Shown one piece after another: positions 52,351-60,168 of a stretch of DNA of 64,000 nucleotides. This stretch comes from Frigoribacterium sp. Leaf263 (GTDB taxonomy: Bacteria > Actinomycetota > Actinomycetes > Actinomycetales > Microbacteriaceae). The position numbers and the translations under genes were made by a program. The notes under the pieces are model-generated. The model had not been told where the DNA came from, ran no database searches, and was given only the letters and a program-made list of their open reading frames with translations. The DNA lies in NCBI RefSeq assembly GCF_001422285.1, contig NZ_LMMO01000001.1:658370-722369 (forward strand), given 5' to 3'. Positions within the stretch are counted from its first letter, which is position 1, and each line of letters opens with the position of its first letter.

Positions 52351-53192
52351 GCCGCCTGCGGATCCGCCACCGGACCGGCTTCTCGTACCGGGGCGAGGCC
52401 GTCGCGAGCTACAACGAGGCGCGCATGCTGCCGGCCCACACCGAGGGCCAGTTCGTGCTGTCGTCGCATCTGCGCATCGAGCCGGTCGCGGCCACGCACG
52501 AGTACATCGACTACTGGGGCACCCGGGTGTCGTCGTTCGAGGTGCTGCTGCCGCACCGCGAGCTCTCGCTGACGGCGACGTCGCTCGTCGAGGTGCGCCC
52601 GCTCGAGCACCCCGACTCCGAGATGGACTGGACCGAGCTCGCCGCCGTCGCGGGGGCGACCACCGAGTTCGTCGAGCACCTCGAGCAGACGCCGCTCACC
52701 CGGCCGCCCGCCGAGCTCGTCGCCCTGGCCCGCGAGACCGCGGCGAAGGCCTCGTCGCCCCGCGCCGCCGGGCTCGCGATCTGCGAGCAGCTCGGCGACG
52801 CGGTCGCCTACCTGCCCGGGGTGACGAACGTGAAGACGACCGCCTCCGAAGCCTGGGAGGCGCGGGCCGGGGTCTGCCAGGACATCGCCCACATCACCGT
52901 GGGCGCGTTGCGCGCCGTGGGCATCCCCGCACGGTACGTCAGCGGCTACCTGCACCCGAAGCCGGCCGCCGAGCTGCGCGAGACCGTCACGGGCGAGTCG
53001 CACGCGTGGGTCGAGTACTACTGCGGATCGTGGCGCGGCTACGACCCGACCAACCTGATCGACATCGGCGAGCGGCACGTCATCGTCGGGCAGGGGCGCG
53101 ACTACCGCGACGTGCCGCCGTTGCGCGGCGTGTACGCGGGGTCGTCGAACTCGACGCTGTTCGTGACGGTCGAGATCACCCGGGAGGCGTGA
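52347..53192 (+). CDS. Transglutaminase-like cysteine protease family protein
   Basis: A 281-residue cytosolic protein. The N-terminal beta domain (LRIRHRTGFSYRGEAVASYNEARMLP) is typical of the family. The Cys-His-Asp triad lies in AGVCQDIAH (C about 177), GESHAWVEYY (H about 218) and GYDPTN (D about 233). It may cut or cross-link the product of the ATP-grasp partner. The GTG overlaps the alpha-E stop (GTGA). Confidence 0.9.
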   Translation: MSRLRIRHRTGFSYRGEAVASYNEARMLPAHTEGQFVLSSHLRIEPVAATHEYIDYWGTRVSSFEVLLPHRELSLTATSLVEVRPLEHPDSEMDWTELAAVAGATTEFVEHLEQTPLTRPPAELVALARETAAKASSPRAAGLAICEQLGDAVAYLPGVTNVKTTASEAWEARAGVCQDIAHITVGALRAVGIPARYVSGYLHPKPAAELRETVTGESHAWVEYYCGSWRGYDPTNLIDIGERHVIVGQGRDYRDVPPLRGVYAGSSNSTLFVTVEITREA

Positions 53193-54081
53193 GGGGCGGG
53201 GCGCCGGTGGCGGTGCCGGTGCCCGTCGTCGCCAGGTCGGCGTCGAGCTGTCGGAGGCCGGGGTGGTTCGCCACGCCGTCGAGGCCGTGCGTGCCGAACA
53301 GGGTCATCACCGCGGCGAGGGGCACGGCGACGCCGCGGAGGCGCAGGGGAGCGCTCAGGCCGTCGAACTCGCACACCAGGGCCCAGTCGGCGATCTCGGG
53401 GTGGACGGCCGTCATCGCCGAGTAGGGGAAGCTCAGCCACTGCCCGCCGGCCAGGCAGATGAGCCGCTGGTTCGAGACGACGAGTCGCCCGTGCTGGTGC
53501 TCGCGCCACTGGTCACGGGCCTGCGCCTCGGCGCTCCGTCGGGCCGACGCGCTGCTCACCGTCGAGACCGCGAGCCCGGCGAGCATCGCCGCGGGGCTGC
53601 CGAAGAAGAAGCGCGGACCGCCGCCGGGCGCGACGCTCTGCCCGTAGTAGCGCTCGTACTCGACGGGGAGGTCGTGGAAGAAGACCTCGCCGGGCTGCGG
53701 CACGACCTCCCAGACGGCGATCGTCGGCGGGACGCGGTGCTCGAGCAGGCTGCCGCGCAGGTGCCGTGCGTCTCGCCACGCGATCTCGCTCGCGGTCCAC
53801 CGGTCGACCCGGGCGAGCTCGGCACCGCGCTCGGCCGCGGTGAGGCGGCCGGTCCGATGGCGCCAGTCCCGGAAGGTGCGGAGCGCGCCCCGCACCGTGA
53901 GGACGATCGCGACGGCGGCGACCGCGGGGATGGCCAGCGCGAGGGCCGGAGACGCGAACGACATCGCGGTGACCGTGCCGTCGGCCGTCGCGGCGGAGGC
54001 GGCTGACGAGAGCAGGAGGAGCGCGATGACACCCGCGGCACCGGCCGCGAGCGGCACGACCCAGCGGAGATGACGCCTCAT
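53176..54081 (-). CDS. Two-helix membrane protein of unknown function
   Basis: A 301-residue protein. Two N-terminal hydrophobic helices (VVPLAAGAAGVIALLLLSSA and ALALAIPAVAAVAIVLTV) anchor a soluble domain. The part HGRLVVSNQRLICLAGGQWLSF...VCEFDG looks like a PH/GRAM-type beta domain. Its end overlaps the transglutaminase gene by 17 bp in convergent direction. Leaderless-type start. Confidence 0.65.
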   Translation of the reverse strand: MRRHLRWVVPLAAGAAGVIALLLLSSAASAATADGTVTAMSFASPALALAIPAVAAVAIVLTVRGALRTFRDWRHRTGRLTAAERGAELARVDRWTASEIAWRDARHLRGSLLEHRVPPTIAVWEVVPQPGEVFFHDLPVEYERYYGQSVAPGGGPRFFFGSPAAMLAGLAVSTVSSASARRSAEAQARDQWREHQHGRLVVSNQRLICLAGGQWLSFPYSAMTAVHPEIADWALVCEFDGLSAPLRLRGVAVPLAAVMTLFGTHGLDGVANHPGLRQLDADLATTGTGTATGAPPLTPPG

Positions 54082-54093
54082 CCCGCGAGTCTA
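54082..54093 (-). promoter_or_regulatory. -10 element (leaderless type) of the 54081 gene
   Basis: Minus strand TAGACT (54093-54088), six bases, then ATG at 54081. Confidence 0.5.
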
Positions 54094-54169
54094 GAGCGGC
54101 GCGGTGCCGGCCCCCGTCCGCCATCCTGGCCGCCGGGCGGGCGATGCCGATCCCGCCGCCGAGCCCGGG

Positions 54170-55075
54170 TCAGCAGGCGGTGTACGAGTAGCCCGGCTCG
54201 TCCGCCGGCACGAGGTCGCGGTCCCGCACGATGGTCGACGGCGCGGTGTCGAGTGCGTCGACGCGTGCGCACACCTCGTCGGCCGTGCCCCGCAGGTCGT
54301 CGGTGTACTCGATGTCGAAGACGAGTCCGCCGTAGACGTCGGTGAAGGCTTCGCACTCGTCGAACAGATCGCACTCCTCGGTGACCGCGAAGTCGAAGCC
54401 GATCTCGTCGCGCCCCCGGGCCGCGAGATCGGTGGAGTTCTTCTGCGCCGCGGCGAGCCCGGCGTCGTGCGCCTCGGCGACGAGCAGGGTGGCGAACGCC
54501 ACGGCGTCCTCTTCGTCGAAGGCGCCCTCCGATCGGGTCCACGAGTCGAGGTTGTCGAACTCGACGGCCTGGTAGCCGGCATCGGCGCAGGCGGTGATCG
54601 TCTCGGCCTGGCGTGCGGCGATGGCCTGGCGGTTCACGTCGGTCGCGATGTCGAGCAGGTGCTCGTCGGGCCAGCCCGGGTCGACCAGGGGATCGCCGCC
54701 GGGCAGACGGACGAGCAGGTCGCGCGGCCAGTCGACGCCCGGCTGCGTCTGGAATCCGTTGACGTAGCAGACGCCGTACGCGTCGGCGGCGGGCGCCTCG
54801 GTGCTGTCGCGGGCGACGACGGCGGCTCCGTCGGGGACGGGCGACGCGCCTCCCAGCTGGTAGTCGAAGCGGGCTCCCGCGGGTGGCAGGGCGATGTCGG
54901 CGGCGTCGGACGAGGAGGCGCGGGTCGACGCGTCGCCCGCCCCCGCCGAGCAGGCGGTCGCGCCGAGCACGAGCGCGGTGGCCGCCAGCACGGCCGCCCC
55001 GATGCGACGGCCCCGGGCGTCGAGACGCCGACGGCCGGATCGGACGGGAGGGGGTACGACGGGGGACTGCTTCAC
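54170..55075 (-). CDS. GH114-type endo-alpha-1,4-polygalactosaminidase-like lipoprotein
   Basis: A 301-residue exported lipoprotein with lipobox LGATAC (Cys about 42). The mature part follows the GH114 barrel: ARFDYQLGGA, CYVNGFQTQPGVDW, GYQAVEFDNLDSW, AAAQKNSTDL, FDFAVTEECDLFDECEAF and VFDIEYTDD. The family cleaves galactosaminogalactan-like polymers. The variable stretch after the lipobox (STRASSSDA) contains a dispersed-motif copy. TAGGCT (55087-55082) lies six bases before the GTG. Confidence 0.82.
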   Translation of the reverse strand: MKQSPVVPPPVRSGRRRLDARGRRIGAAVLAATALVLGATACSAGAGDASTRASSSDAADIALPPAGARFDYQLGGASPVPDGAAVVARDSTEAPAADAYGVCYVNGFQTQPGVDWPRDLLVRLPGGDPLVDPGWPDEHLLDIATDVNRQAIAARQAETITACADAGYQAVEFDNLDSWTRSEGAFDEEDAVAFATLLVAEAHDAGLAAAQKNSTDLAARGRDEIGFDFAVTEECDLFDECEAFTDVYGGLVFDIEYTDDLRGTADEVCARVDALDTAPSTIVRDRDLVPADEPGYSYTAC

Positions 55076-55087
55076 GGTCAGAGCCTA
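55076..55087 (-). promoter_or_regulatory. -10 element (leaderless type) of the GH114 gene
   Basis: Minus strand TAGGCT (55087-55082), six bases, then GTG at 55075. Confidence 0.5.
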
Positions 55088-55136
55088 GGTCAGCGTCTCG
55101 CCGTCGGAGGGTCGAGGTGCCGTGAGCGTCGGCGCG

Positions 55137-55841
55137 TCAGCCCGCAGGCGTGCGAGTGGGCGTCTCGGCGGTCGTCGACGTCGGCGCCGCGGTCGGAGCG
55201 TCGCGCGCGACGAGGAACCTCGCCCGCGCCTCGGCGGAGGCCTGCTCGCGCTCGAGATCCTGACGCTCCCGGTTCGACCGCGCGCTCTCGCGTGCGGCGC
55301 CGAGGGCCCGCGAGTTCTCTCGCGCGAGCCCGGCGGCGGCGGCGGAGGCGCGCCGCACGCCGTCTCCGGCGGTGCGCCCGGTGCTGCGCACGCGCTCCCA
55401 CGACGATCGGGCCAACGGCGCCGCGCCGGTTGCGAGGGCGGCGCCTCGTGCCCGGAGGCGGTCGGCCGACCCCGGCCCGCTCAGCACGCTCGACGGGGGT
55501 GCGTCGACGGGCGAGCCGTCCGCGGGGGCGACGGGGGCGTCGGAGGTGGCGGGTCGCGCCTCCTCGGCAGGGTCGTCGTCGAACGTGCCGTCGGAGCCGG
55601 GTGGCAGCGCCCCGAGAGTCCGGTCGACGACCCCGACGAGCGCGAGGGCGAGACCGGCGACGACGAGACCGACACCGAGCAGCGCGAACGCGACCGCCTC
55701 GAAGTCGAGGTCGGTGAACGCGAGGTAGTCGTCGCCGAAGAGTCCCATCTGCGCGAGACGGAACGTGGAGGCGACCGAGACCAGCACGCCGGCGGTGGTC
55801 ATGGTGAGTCCTGCGGTGACCGCAGCGCTCGCTCGACTCAT
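55137..55841 (-). CDS. Two-helix membrane protein with Ala/Arg-rich tail
   Basis: A 234-residue protein. Two N-terminal helices (AAVTAGLTMTTAGVLVSVAS and AVAFALLGVGLVVAGLALALVG) and a long cytoplasmic tail, first Pro/Asp-rich, then a charged helix (LARENSRALGAARESARSNRERQDLEREQASAEARAR). No family recognised. Three dispersed-motif copies lie in or beside it (55344, 55555, 55870). ATG 55841 with GGAGG. Confidence 0.6.
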   Translation of the reverse strand: MSRASAAVTAGLTMTTAGVLVSVASTFRLAQMGLFGDDYLAFTDLDFEAVAFALLGVGLVVAGLALALVGVVDRTLGALPPGSDGTFDDDPAEEARPATSDAPVAPADGSPVDAPPSSVLSGPGSADRLRARGAALATGAAPLARSSWERVRSTGRTAGDGVRRASAAAAGLARENSRALGAARESARSNRERQDLEREQASAEARARFLVARDAPTAAPTSTTAETPTRTPAG

Positions 55842-56042
55842 GGGGCACCTCCGTTCGCGGATCGGTTCAGGAGGCGCGCGAAGGCGTGCTCTCCTGGTGC
55901 GAATGTAGTCCCCGGCCGGGATCGCCGCGTAACGATCGGGCGGCGACGGGTGACGCGCCGACTCGTGCACACCCCGCACGTTCCGGGCGGTTGCACGGTC
56001 GATGCGTGGGCTTTACCGATCTGGAGCCGACACGATCGCCTC

Positions 56043-56909
56043 ATGGCTGACTTCTCACGACTCATCGGCGCGGCCGCCCGCGCGCTCGGCAACTCGAACC
56101 AGGGCCGCGGCGGCTCGGGGTCGGGCTCGGGCTCGACCGACTGGCGCGACATGGTGCGCAAGGTCTCCGACAAGGTGACCGGCGACGACCGCGGGGACGG
56201 CAGGCAGGGGCAGCAGGGTCAGTACGGCGTGCAGGGCAGGCAGGGCCAGCAGTACGGGGCGGGTCAGGGCGACCCTCGTCGGGTCCCGGTCCAGGGCGGG
56301 AACCCCTCGCGCGGCGGGTCGTCGATGTCGGCGGCCGACCGTCAGGCCCTCGCGAAGTACGACTACCTGCTGCAGACGGCACCTCCGCAGCAGCTCGAGC
56401 AGGTGCACCGCGACGCGTTCGAGCGCCTGACGCCCGAGCAGCGCGAGCAGGTGCTCGCCCGTCTGACGGCCGAGTCGCCGGCGGACCGTCCCGCCTCGAG
56501 CAGCCCCGCCGACCTCGCCCGGTCGGCCACACGCGGCGAGGTCGCCCGCCCTGGACTCATGAGGCGCGTGCTCGGCAGCACGGGCGGCAAGGTCGGCGCC
56601 GGCGCCGCAGCGGGCATCGGCATCGGCGCGCTGGGCGGGCTGGCCGTCGCCGTGGCCGGTGGCGCCGCCCTCAGCGCCGTGGCCGCGCCGATGCTCGGCG
56701 ACGCGCTCGCGAACGGCGTCGACTTCGAGCAGTTCGCCGGCGGATTCGAGGGCCTCGACGGCCTGGCCGCGAGCGGCGAGGAGTTCGTCGGCGGCCTCGG
56801 CGAGCAGGCGAGCGGCTTGGGCGAGCAGGCCAGCGGTCTCGGCGAGCAGGCGAGCGAGTTCGGCTCGAACTTCCAGATCCCCGGGCTCAGCGACTTCTTC
56901 GACCGGTAG
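56043..56909 (+). CDS. Low-complexity protein with GLGEQAS repeats
   Basis: A 288-residue protein. A short helical head (MADFSRLIGAAARALG), a Gly/Gln linker (QGQYGVQGRQGQQYGAGQG), and a helical domain (LAKYDYLLQTAPPQQLEQVHRDAFERLTPEQREQVLARL). A Gly/Ala hydrophobic stretch (GAAAGIGIGALGGLAVAVAGG) follows, then three exact GLGEQAS heptads before a short tail. The middle domain suggests a regulator or scaffold. Function unknown. Confidence 0.6.
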   Translation: MADFSRLIGAAARALGNSNQGRGGSGSGSGSTDWRDMVRKVSDKVTGDDRGDGRQGQQGQYGVQGRQGQQYGAGQGDPRRVPVQGGNPSRGGSSMSAADRQALAKYDYLLQTAPPQQLEQVHRDAFERLTPEQREQVLARLTAESPADRPASSSPADLARSATRGEVARPGLMRRVLGSTGGKVGAGAAAGIGIGALGGLAVAVAGGAALSAVAAPMLGDALANGVDFEQFAGGFEGLDGLAASGEEFVGGLGEQASGLGEQASGLGEQASEFGSNFQIPGLSDFFDR

Positions 56910-57011
56910 AGCTCCGTCGGAGCCCCCGCGGTCCCCGACGCGCGTCGCCCTCTCGGCGGGTGACGCCGGTCGTCCGTCGCGGCGGGCGGCGCGGGTCGCC
57001 GGCGCCGCCTG

Positions 57012-58313
57012 CTAGGCGCGAGGCTGGCTGGTGCGCGCCGGCTCGAACGTCGCCGCCATGACGGTGACGTCGTCGGGGCGCTCCTCGGCTCCGGCCGTGT
57101 TCGCGATCGACTGCACGATCTCGGCCGCGCCCGGCGTCCGGCGGACGAGGTCCTCGAAGCGGTTGACCGCCTCCAGCTCGTCGTCGTAGAGGTCGAGCAC
57201 GCCGTCGCTGACGCAGATGAGCGTGTCGCCGGCCTGGGCCTGCGTGGTGAACGTGGTCCACTCGGAGCCGATGCCGATGGGCAGGTTCAGCGAGCGCAGA
57301 CGCTCGACCCGGCCGTCGGCGCGACGCAGCACGGCGAGGCCGTGCCCGGCGTCGGCCCAGTGGATGACCCCGTCCATGCCGATGCGGGCATGGAAGCACG
57401 TCGTGAACTGCGTCTCGATGTCGGCTCCGGTCTCGACTCCGGCCGAGGCGCGCCGCAGGGCGGCCGCGGGGTCGGGCTCGTCGGCCGAGCTGCGGATGAC
57501 CGAGCGCACGGCGGCGGCGATCATGCCGGCGCCGACGCCCTTGCCCATGACGTCGCCGAGCGTGATGGCGATGCCGTCGTCGGTGGGGTACCAGTCGAAG
57601 AAGTCACCGCCGACGGTGCGGGCCGGCACGCAGGCGCCGTACACCGAGAAGGAGGCGGGCAGCGTCGACGCGTCGGGCGGCAGCAGCGACTGCTGCACCA
57701 CGGCTGCTCGGTCGAGCTCGCCCTGCACGGCGCGACGCCGGGCCTGCGACAGGGTGAGGCGCAGTTCGGCCTGCCGGGCCAGCTCGTTCACGGCGACCGC
57801 GAGGGTGCCGTAGACCATCAGCGACAGCGCCAACCGCACGACCTCGCTCGACGGCGGGCCCGACGGGTCGAACAGGAACGGCATCAGCAGCGTGACCAGC
57901 GAGCCGATCATCGCGAAGACCACGTGTCCTCGACCGGGGCGCGACGCCATCCAGACGATGGCGAGGATCACGATGTTCAAGAAGACCGAGCGGCTGTCGC
58001 CGGTGCCGTGACGGAGCATCCCGACGGCGACGAAGCCGGACCCGGGGATGAGCAGCTCCCATCGCAGGGACACGTGGCCTCGGGCGATCAGCTCGGCGAA
58101 GCCCAACGCGGCGACGGCCAGCACGACGCCGGCCCACATCACGGGGGCGTCCGTGACCATCAGCCAGGGGGTGGTGACGCTGAGGACGGCCGAGAGCGCG
58201 ATCAGCAGGGCGATGAACGACTGCTTGACGAACGGCACGCGCTTCGCGGGCACGCGCTCGATGGCCCTGGTGAGAATTCGTGATCGAGGCCCGGTGGTGC
58301 TCTGATCCGACAT
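57012..58313 (-). CDS. SpoIIE/RsbU-type PP2C serine phosphatase with membrane domain
   Basis: A 433-residue protein. Six hydrophobic helices (about residues 28-190), a short coiled linker (LRLTLSQARRRAVQGELDRAAVVQQSLLPP), then the phosphatase domain with VGGDFFDWY, GDVMGKGVGAGMI, ADAGHGLAVLR and CVSDGVLD (metal Asp residues). Such proteins dephosphorylate anti-anti-sigma factors to turn on stress sigma factors. No sensor PAS/GAF domain and no RsbV/RsbW gene nearby. GGAGGA precedes the ATG. Confidence 0.9.
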   Translation of the reverse strand: MSDQSTTGPRSRILTRAIERVPAKRVPFVKQSFIALLIALSAVLSVTTPWLMVTDAPVMWAGVVLAVAALGFAELIARGHVSLRWELLIPGSGFVAVGMLRHGTGDSRSVFLNIVILAIVWMASRPGRGHVVFAMIGSLVTLLMPFLFDPSGPPSSEVVRLALSLMVYGTLAVAVNELARQAELRLTLSQARRRAVQGELDRAAVVQQSLLPPDASTLPASFSVYGACVPARTVGGDFFDWYPTDDGIAITLGDVMGKGVGAGMIAAAVRSVIRSSADEPDPAAALRRASAGVETGADIETQFTTCFHARIGMDGVIHWADAGHGLAVLRRADGRVERLRSLNLPIGIGSEWTTFTTQAQAGDTLICVSDGVLDLYDDELEAVNRFEDLVRRTPGAAEIVQSIANTAGAEERPDDVTVMAATFEPARTSQPRA

Positions 58314-58499
58314 GCGTCCTCCATGGCGGGCGGCGGTGACCGTCCGTTTCGTGCCTGTGGTACCCGTCGCACGAAGAGGTGGAAAGGTCCGTCCAGTTTA
58401 GATGCTGGGACATCCTCATCGGTCAGCCTAGAGGGGAGCGGTGGACCGGCAGGCCCCCAGTGCGCGGGTCGACAGAACCGTCGGCCGAGGAGGCGCGGG

Positions 58500-59903
58500 T
58501 CAGGTCGACTGACCCGTCGCGGTCCCCTCGTCCAGGCCGAGATCGCGGGCCGCCTCCTCGCGCGCGGCGCGCTCGCGAGCGGCGGTCTGCCCGGCCGCGT
58601 CGCCGTCGTGCTGCAGCGTGTAGTGGAACCGCCCCGCACCCACCACGGGAAGCGCGCCCGTCGCCACCGCCGGGTCGTCGGGCAGCACCCGATGCACGCG
58701 CAGATGCCGACCCCGCACGAGCCACACGATCGCCACGGCGGCGGCGACGAAGCCCGAGGCGGCGGCCACGCCGATGGCCCAGCGGGGGCCGGCCACGTTC
58801 GCGATCCAGCCGACGGCCGGTGCGCCGAGCGGCGTGCCGCCGGTGAAGACCGCCATGTAGAGGGCCATGACGCGGCCGCGCATCCTCGGTGCCGTCGTCA
58901 GCTGCACGGTCGCGTTCGCGGTCGTCATGAGGGTGATCGACGACAGCCCGACCGTGACGAGCACGGCGGCGAAGCTCCAGTACGACGGCATGAGGGCCGA
59001 GACGAGGCAGGTGACGCCGAAGGCGAGCGCGGCTGCGATCAGCACGCGCCATCGGGGCTGCTCGCGTCGTGCCGAGAGCAGGGCGCCGACCAGCGAGCCG
59101 ACGGCGATGCACGACGAGAGCAGGCCGAAGCCGCTCGCGTCGGTGCCGAACTCGACGCTCGCCATCGTCGACGTGAAGATGGCGAAGTTGAGACCGAAGG
59201 TGCCGATCACGAACACCATCACGAAGACGACCACGAGGTCGGGGCGTTCGCGGACGTACCGGAACCCCTCTCTGATCTGGCCCTTCGCGCGCGAGACGAC
59301 CGGTTTCAGCTCGAGCTGCGCCACCCGGAGGAACCGCAGCGACAGCAGCACCGCCGCGAACGAGCCGGCGTTGATGATGAACACCCAGCCCGTGCCGATC
59401 GTCGCGATGAGCACCCCCGCGACGGCCGGGCCGATCAGGCGGGCGCCGTTGAACGAGGCCGAGTTGAGGCTGACGGCGTTGGTGAGATGACCGGGCGGGA
59501 CGAGCTCGGAGACGAAGCTCTGCCGCACGGGCGCATCGATGGCCGCGGCGACGCCGAGCAGCAGCGCGAAGACGTAGACCATCCAGAGCTCGACCGTGTC
59601 GGTCAGCACGAGCAGACCGAGGGCGAGTCCGAGCAGGCCCATGCTCAGCTGCGTCACCATCAGCAGCCGTCTCCGGTCGAACCGGTCGGCGATCAGCCCC
59701 GTGATGGGCACCATCAGGATGGGCGGGGCGAACTGCAGCGCCATCGTGATGCCGAGCGCCGTCGCATCGTCGTCGGTCAGATCGGTGAGGACGAGCCAGT
59801 CCTGGGCGGTGCGCTGCATCCAGGTGCCGATGTTCGACACCAGGGCCCCGGCGAACCAGAGCCGGTAGTTGAACAGCGACAGGCTGCGGAACATCGTGCT
59901 CAC
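58500..59903 (-). CDS. MFS transporter, drug/efflux type
   Basis: A 467-residue 12-helix transporter of the MFS group with FNYRLWFAGALVSNIGTWMQRTAQDWLVL and LIADRFDRRRLL (loop 2-3 motif) and SARREQPRWRVL in the second half. Similar proteins export enterobactin-like siderophores, macrolides or other drugs; the substrate is not known. The start is uncertain: GTG 59903 overlaps the stop of a 20-codon leader frame, and ATG 59894 is three codons further. The soluble tail is Ala/Arg/Glu-rich. Confidence 0.85.
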   Translation of the reverse strand: MSTMFRSLSLFNYRLWFAGALVSNIGTWMQRTAQDWLVLTDLTDDDATALGITMALQFAPPILMVPITGLIADRFDRRRLLMVTQLSMGLLGLALGLLVLTDTVELWMVYVFALLLGVAAAIDAPVRQSFVSELVPPGHLTNAVSLNSASFNGARLIGPAVAGVLIATIGTGWVFIINAGSFAAVLLSLRFLRVAQLELKPVVSRAKGQIREGFRYVRERPDLVVVFVMVFVIGTFGLNFAIFTSTMASVEFGTDASGFGLLSSCIAVGSLVGALLSARREQPRWRVLIAAALAFGVTCLVSALMPSYWSFAAVLVTVGLSSITLMTTANATVQLTTAPRMRGRVMALYMAVFTGGTPLGAPAVGWIANVAGPRWAIGVAAASGFVAAAVAIVWLVRGRHLRVHRVLPDDPAVATGALPVVGAGRFHYTLQHDGDAAGQTAARERAAREEAARDLGLDEGTATGQST

Positions 59904-59962
59904 GACACGACCGGCGGACGCACGACGGCCGTCCCGGGTCGAGGAGGCGCGGTGTCGGTCAT
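59900..59962 (-). other. Possible 20-codon leader ORF before the MFS gene
   Basis: ATG at 59962 opens MTDTAPPRPGTAVVRPPVVS and stops in TGA that overlaps the GTG of the MFS gene (GTGA). TATCGT (59977-59972) lies 9 bases before the ATG. Proline- and arginine-rich leaders can slow ribosomes. Coding status is unproven; it could be chance. Confidence 0.25.
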
Positions 59963-60111
59963 CGAGTGACCACGATAATCGCTCCGCCGCGTCGCCGCCG
60001 AGGTCGGTGCGGATCGTGCGACTCTGCGGCGCGCGCAGTGCGTTCCGTGGCCCGACACCCGTCGGACACCGGGCGGACACGCGCTGTTGACGACGGACCG
60101 GTCGACTGACG

Positions 60112-60136
60112 GGGTCCCCCGATCAGGGGTGGACCC
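60112..60136 (+). promoter_or_regulatory. Hairpin in the alkaline phosphatase leader
   Basis: GGGTCC-CCC (60112-60120), loop GATCA, GGG and GGACCC (60126-60136) form a two-part stem about 33 bases before the GTG start. The role is not known. TTGACG at about 60087 may belong to the promoter. Confidence 0.4.
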
Positions 60137-60168
60137 GCACCGTCGATCACCTGGAGCAGGAGCACGAA

